Shown here in pieces: positions 7,113-10,027 of a stretch of DNA of 10,027 bases. How positions within the stretch are numbered: position 1 is the stretch's first letter; each line of letters begins with the position of its first letter. The stretch is from an uncultured Tessaracoccus sp. (GTDB lineage Bacteria > Actinomycetota > Actinomycetes > Propionibacteriales > Propionibacteriaceae), in NCBI RefSeq assembly GCF_947255005.1, contig NZ_CAMYFI010000072.1:1-10027 (forward strand), read 5' to 3'. Below the pieces are notes generated by a model. That model was given only the letters and a program-made list of their open reading frames with translations, was not told the origin of the DNA and made no database searches. The position numbers and the translations under genes were made by a program.

Positions 7113-7771
7113 AGCGTTCACGTCTAGGTTGGCTGGTGTGGCCGGCGCTCGTCGCGGTGCTCATCGGGGGCGCGGGGGTGATGCTGCTCACGTGGCAGGT
7201 GTCGATGTGGCTCGGCGGCCAGGCGATGCAGCAGGGCCGCCTCCTGGATGCCGAGCGCCACTACACGCGTGCGGTGCCGTTGCCCGTCGAGAGCTGGAAG
7301 GCGCCGTTCAACCGCGGTGTCGCCCGCTACGAGCAGGAGCGGTGGGATGCGGCGGCGAGCGACTTCGAGCTGGCGGCGCTGCGGGCTCCCGTCGAACACG
7401 ATTGCATGATCCGGCTCAATTGGTCGCAGGCGTTAGAACGCTCAGCCGACGCGCTCCGTCGGCAGGACGATCCAGACAGCGCCACGGCTCGCTACCAAAG
7501 CGCGCTGCTGGTGCTGGCTAGCGCCGCCTGCGACGAGCAGCAGCGCACGGCAAGCGGGCAATCCGGGCAGTCGCAGAAGTTGCAGGGTCAACAGCGGTTG
7601 GCAGGGAAGGCTGGGCAAAGCACGCGGCGGCCATCCGACGGGTCGTCCGCAGACGGCACCGAGCGTGAGCAGCAGATCGACGAACGCGCCGAGCAGGCGC
7701 AGCAAGAGCGGCAACGCAATGAGCAGAAGCCTGATCCCCGTGCCGGTGGCGAGGGCGAGCGTACCTGGTAG
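7109..7771 (+). CDS. TPR-repeat membrane protein (BatC-like)
   Basis: GTG 7109, after a strong AAGGAGGA, gives 220 residues and a 4-bp overlap (GTGA) with the previous stop. A short basic N-terminus (KRSR) is followed by one membrane helix (about residues 8-28), then helical repeats of TPR type at about 34-140: GRLLDAERHYTRAV, NRGVARYEQERWDAAASDFE, and DPDSATARYQSALLV are in register with TPR spacing. Residues about 148-220 are low-complexity, rich in Gln, Arg, Glu, Ser and Gly and probably disordered. A TPR protein commonly closes MoxR-Bat operons and serves as a protein-protein scaffold for the VWA pair. It is the last gene of the overlapping run; no clear terminator follows before the riboswitch. 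Confidence 0.85.
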   Translation: MKRSRLGWLVWPALVAVLIGGAGVMLLTWQVSMWLGGQAMQQGRLLDAERHYTRAVPLPVESWKAPFNRGVARYEQERWDAAASDFELAALRAPVEHDCMIRLNWSQALERSADALRRQDDPDSATARYQSALLVLASAACDEQQRTASGQSGQSQKLQGQQRLAGKAGQSTRRPSDGSSADGTEREQQIDERAEQAQQERQRNEQKPDPRAGGEGERTW

Positions 7772-7799
7772 CCGGAGGGGGATTGCGCGAGCGGTGCCC

Positions 7800-7912
7800 A
7801 CAACTGCTGGTGTAAGCTTCGGCTCGACCATGGAACCGGGGGAATGTGGTGCGAGCCCACAGCTGACCCGCAGCCGTGATGAGCGACGCTCCAAGCCGGA
7901 ATGCCCGCCCGT
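7800..7912 (+). promoter_or_regulatory. Cobalamin (B12) riboswitch
   Basis: The conserved core is readable: GGGGGAA (7838-7844), then GTGGTGCGAGCCCAC (7846-7860) forming the TGTGG/CCACA stem with the GGTGCGAnnCC element, then CAGCTGACCCGCAGCCGTGATGAG-type core (7860-7883, A-CTG-CCGC-GTGA pattern), a GAGC/GCTC hairpin, and the B12-box-like AGCCGGAATGCCCGCC (7894-7909; consensus GCCAGGAnACCTGCC). CGGCT at 7819-7823 can pair with AGCCG 7894-7898 to close the core. Both outer boundaries are approximate. When adenosyl- or another cobalamin binds, such switches normally turn expression off, so the gene at 8008 should be made when B12 is scarce. The promoter must lie upstream, within or just after the TPR gene; I could not identify it. 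Confidence 0.9.
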
Positions 7913-7941
7913 GGTCATGTTGTAAACACCGTCGAGGTCTG

Positions 7942-7978
7942 CGGTGGAGCGATTTCTTGTTGAAACAGCTCCCAACCG
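7942..7978 (+). promoter_or_regulatory. Leader hairpin of the riboswitch expression platform
   Basis: CGGT-GGAGC (7942-7950) pairs with GCTCC (7968-7972) and ACCG (7975-7978), with a two-base CA bulge. Inside, TTTC (7953-7956) pairs with GAAA (7962-7965) around a TTGTT loop. No run of T follows, so it is not a standard intrinsic terminator. It sits between the aptamer and the Shine-Dalgarno region, where an expression platform is expected. The pairing is seen; the role is inferred. Confidence 0.5.
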
Positions 7979-7980
7979 TG

Positions 7981-8001
7981 AGGACCGTTTCCTACAAGGA
8001 G
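7981..8001 (+). promoter_or_regulatory. Candidate Shine-Dalgarno sequestering switch
   Basis: The ribosome binding site AAGGAG (7996-8001) is 6 bases before ATG 8008. TTCCT (7989-7993) can pair with AGGAG (7997-8001) across a three-base ACA loop, hiding the site. TCCT (7990-7993) can instead pair with AGGA at 7981-7984, freeing the site. Two mutually exclusive short hairpins next to a riboswitch suggest translational control. Both helices are only 4-5 bp, so this is tentative. Confidence 0.45.
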
Positions 8002-8007
8002 TCGCGC

Positions 8008-10027
8008 ATGACCCTGCAGCGAAACCGCGTCCTGGCGCTACTGATGGCACTCATGCTCGCCATCGGCGCACTAGGCACCACCCCCGCACATGCGGACGCG
8101 AAGCAAGAATCCGTCACACAGGCAGCCGATTGGCTCGCCACCACCTGGAAAGAGAAACCTGGCCAGTACGCTGCCGCCGGCACGATCGCCGACGGTATCC
8201 TCGCCCTGAGCGCTGCAGAAGCTCATCCCGACGTCGTCGAGTCGATGCTCCGAGCGCTGCATGAGAAGACGCCGAGCTACGTCGGTACCCCGGATGCAAA
8301 ACCCAACCCGTCCGGGCAGGCGAAGGTCATCATCACGCTGCTCGCGTCCAACCAAGACCCCCGCACGTTCCTGCCTGGGCGCGACCTCGTCGCTGAGCTG
8401 GTGGGCTACGCGAACGAGAACTCGCAGAACGCCAAGGATTTCTGGGCTCCCTACCTGATTGCCATCGCGCTCTCGCGGGCAGGCGAACAGGTGCCACAAA
8501 GCGTCATCGACAACATGCTCGCCAACCAGCAAGACGGCGCCTTCGGGTTCACCTCCAACGGCCAGTTCAACGCCGACCCCGACTACACCGGCATCGGCAT
8601 CATGGCGATGAATCTGTTGTCGCGGGACAGCAAGGTGCCTGCAAGACAGCGCAAGGCCATCAACAATTCCATCGACTCCGCCATCGATTGGGCACAGAAC
8701 CCGGCCAACCAGAAGACCGACGCCAACGGCAACATCTACTGGGCGACGTACTCGTCGGCGAACAGCACCGGCATCCTCGCCGGCGCCCTCGCTGAGGCCG
8801 GCGAAAACATCGAGTCGCCCGTCGCGTACCTCGTCGACCAGCAGAAGAAGACCGGCACCGGCGCGTGGTCGAATGTGCCAGATGGCACCAAGAGCAATAT
8901 CATGGCCACCACCCAGGCCATGTTTGCCCCCGCGGGCAAGGGTTATGGCACCGTCAAGAGCACGCAGGTGAAGCCCATCAACTTCAACGCTGCGCCGGAG
9001 CCGGAGCCGACGCCAAAGCCCACGCCCAAGCCGACGCCAACACCAAAGCCCCAGCCGAAGCCGACGCCAACACCAAAGCCCCAGCCGAAGCCTGCGAACT
9101 ACGCGGGTCCCTGTACGCCCGCAGATTCGGGTGTGACGATCGTGGTTGACTACCAGGGCTTGGGCGGCAAGCCCGAGATCCGCTGCGTGGAGGGCGACCC
9201 GGCAAACGGCCTCGAAGCGCTGCGCGGCGCCGGGTTCACCATGCACGGTGTTGAAGGGTGGGGCAACAGCTTCGTCTGTCGCATCAATAACCGCCCGGCT
9301 CCTGACGAGAAGATGACCCTGACGGGCTATGAGAACTACGTCGAGGAATGCCTCGACACTCCACCTGCTGGGGCCTACTGGGCATACTGGCAGTCCTTCG
9401 ATGAAGGCAAGACGTGGGATTACTCCAACTTCGGCATCATAAACAGCGACCCGAACCCCGGCGACTGGGAAGGTTGGTCGTTCTCGCTAAGCGCCAGCGC
9501 CGACACCAACCCCTACCCGCGCACCCAGTTGGCGCTCGACTCGCTCCCAACGCCGGGGCCCAAGCCAACACCAGAGCCCGAACCTGAGCCAACGCCAGAG
9601 CCTGAGCCCACGCCGGAGCCCGAACCTGAGCCACGGAAACCGGCTACCGCTGCCGCTGCCGAGGTGAAGGCTGTCGGTGAACCCGCGTTCATCTGGGGCA
9701 GCGTCGACACCGATAAACCCCTCAGAGTGTGGACGGAGGTGAAGCTGCCCAACGGCGCATGGGTCAAGTCCCAAGAACGCACCACCAACGCCAACGGCGG
9801 CTACTCCATCCCCCTCACCTACGGCCAACACAACGCCGGCACCTTGAGCTGGCGCGTTGCTGTCCAGCATGCTGTCGGTGACATCGAGTACACGCCGACG
9901 GTTGAGCAGCGCCGCGTCGCTTCCGTCACCGCATCTTCCGCCGGGCGTGCGAGCGTCGGAGCCACCACCTATGTGTGGGGCACCGCTCGGGGCGCAAGCA
10001 ACGCGCGAGTGTGGACGGAGGTGAAGC
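8008..10027 (+). CDS. Secreted transcobalamin-like putative corrinoid-capture protein (3' truncated)
   Basis: Open from ATG 8008 to the edge, 673+ residues. A Sec signal peptide (1-29) ends at AHA|D. Residues about 32-325 form an alpha-helical barrel of the transcobalamin/prenyltransferase-repeat kind: TIADGILALSAAE (59-71), DGAFGFTSNGQFNADPDYTG (176-195), GIMAMNLL, NSTGILAGALAEAG (252-265). A Pro/Lys/Thr linker (330-362) leads to a domain at about 365-510 with Cys369, 393, 424 and 448 (two likely disulfides) and AYWAYW (456-461), a pattern I associate with actinobacterial SCO2322-type proteins. A Pro/Glu linker (514-545) leads to beta-type repeats (from about 560, period 94). Barrel plus small domain is the layout of animal transcobalamin and intrinsic factor. 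With the B12 riboswitch directly upstream, a role in binding corrinoid outside the cell for the ECF importer is likely but unproven. A cell-wall anchor would lie beyond the edge. A non-B12 adhesin is the alternative. Confidence 0.85.
   Translation, partial: MTLQRNRVLALLMALMLAIGALGTTPAHADAKQESVTQAADWLATTWKEKPGQYAAAGTIADGILALSAAEAHPDVVESMLRALHEKTPSYVGTPDAKPNPSGQAKVIITLLASNQDPRTFLPGRDLVAELVGYANENSQNAKDFWAPYLIAIALSRAGEQVPQSVIDNMLANQQDGAFGFTSNGQFNADPDYTGIGIMAMNLLSRDSKVPARQRKAINNSIDSAIDWAQNPANQKTDANGNIYWATYSSANSTGILAGALAEAGENIESPVAYLVDQQKKTGTGAWSNVPDGTKSNIMATTQAMFAPAGKGYGTVKSTQVKPINFNAAPEPEPTPKPTPKPTPTPKPQPKPTPTPKPQPKPANYAGPCTPADSGVTIVVDYQGLGGKPEIRCVEGDPANGLEALRGAGFTMHGVEGWGNSFVCRINNRPAPDEKMTLTGYENYVEECLDTPPAGAYWAYWQSFDEGKTWDYSNFGIINSDPNPGDWEGWSFSLSASADTNPYPRTQLALDSLPTPGPKPTPEPEPEPTPEPEPTPEPEPEPRKPATAAAAEVKAVGEPAFIWGSVDTDKPLRVWTEVKLPNGAWVKSQERTTNANGGYSIPLTYGQHNAGTLSWRVAVQHAVGDIEYTPTVEQRRVASVTASSAGRASVGATTYVWGTARGASNARVWTEVK
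9031..9090 (+). repeat. Perfect 30-bp tandem duplication in the first Pro linker
   Basis: Bases 9031-9060 and 9061-9090 are identical. Each copy encodes PTPTPKPQPK, so the linker at residues 330-362 has grown by exact duplication. Identity at silent positions indicates a recent event. Confidence 0.95.
9574..9633 (+). repeat. Short direct repeats in the second Pro/Glu linker
   Basis: An 18-base unit encoding EPEPEP is identical at 9574-9591 and 9616-9633 (42-bp period), with similar Pro-Thr-Pro-Glu codons between. It builds the acidic linker at residues 514-545. Confidence 0.9.
9691..10027 (+). repeat. Two tandem 94-residue beta-type domains (second incomplete)
   Basis: FIWGSV (561-566) recurs as YVWGTA (655-660), and RVWTEVK (573-579) recurs at 667-673, both offset by exactly 94 residues (282 bp). 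The first copy has alternating hydrophobic residues and NANGGYSIPLTYGQ, as in small extracellular beta-sandwich repeats. At the DNA level a perfect 21-base repeat (9725-9745 and 10007-10027) runs to the last base of the window. Confidence 0.85.

Noticed and set aside
7783..7818. Promoter for the riboswitch transcript (TTGCGC 7783-7788 and TAAGCT 7813-7818)
   Set aside because: Spacing is 24 bases, too long, and initiation after TAAGCT would cut off the helix that closes the aptamer.
7942..7978. Rho-independent terminator
   Set aside because: The hairpin is good but no T-rich tract follows (next bases are TGAGGACC), so attenuation by termination is not supported.
9031..9090. CRISPR-like array
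   Set aside because: The repeats are in tandem with no spacers, are in frame, and encode Pro-rich linker.
8071..9246. 391-residue open frame on the minus strand opposite the secreted protein
   Set aside because: The LRLGLWCWRRLRLG-type repeats are just the Pro-linker codons read backwards. The + strand has a signal peptide, a Shine-Dalgarno and a riboswitch.

Overview
The window looks like one assembled contig from a high-GC actinomycete. The Propionibacteriaceae or a close relative is my best guess, from GC-rich codon use, GTG starts, a B12 riboswitch and the gene set; no marker gene proves it. The first 22 bases are Nextera sequencing adapter. The last 21 bases repeat a sequence found 282 bp upstream. 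The contig therefore has an artificial left edge and probably breaks in a repeat on the right.

Layout, all genes on the + strand. (1) 23-2926: the tail of a membrane-anchored protein, then an ECF-type vitamin importer in the order T component, ATPase, S component, all overlapping. The ATPase is odd: two ABC-like halves, both lacking the residues needed to bind and hydrolyse ATP. (2) 2904-7771: a MoxR AAA+ / DUF58 / small membrane protein / two VWA proteins / TPR protein operon of the MoxR-Bat type. It is joined to the transporter by a 23-bp overlap, so 23-7771 reads as one translationally coupled transcription unit. (3) 7800-8007: a cobalamin riboswitch, a leader hairpin and a possible Shine-Dalgarno sequestering hairpin. 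(4) 8008-10027 (open at the right edge): a large secreted protein with an alpha-helical barrel like transcobalamin or prenyltransferase-type repeats, a basic Pro linker, a four-cysteine domain with an AYWxYW motif, an acidic Pro linker, and at least two 94-residue beta-type repeats.

Working model: the riboswitch-controlled protein captures corrinoid at the cell surface, and the ECF module beside it takes the ligand across the membrane. The MoxR/VWA proteins may assemble or energise an envelope complex. The riboswitch link to B12 is strong; the other functional links are inferred from domain architecture and gene order. The two points most worth following up are the transcobalamin-like surface protein and the catalytically dead ECF ATPase fused to a MoxR/VWA operon.
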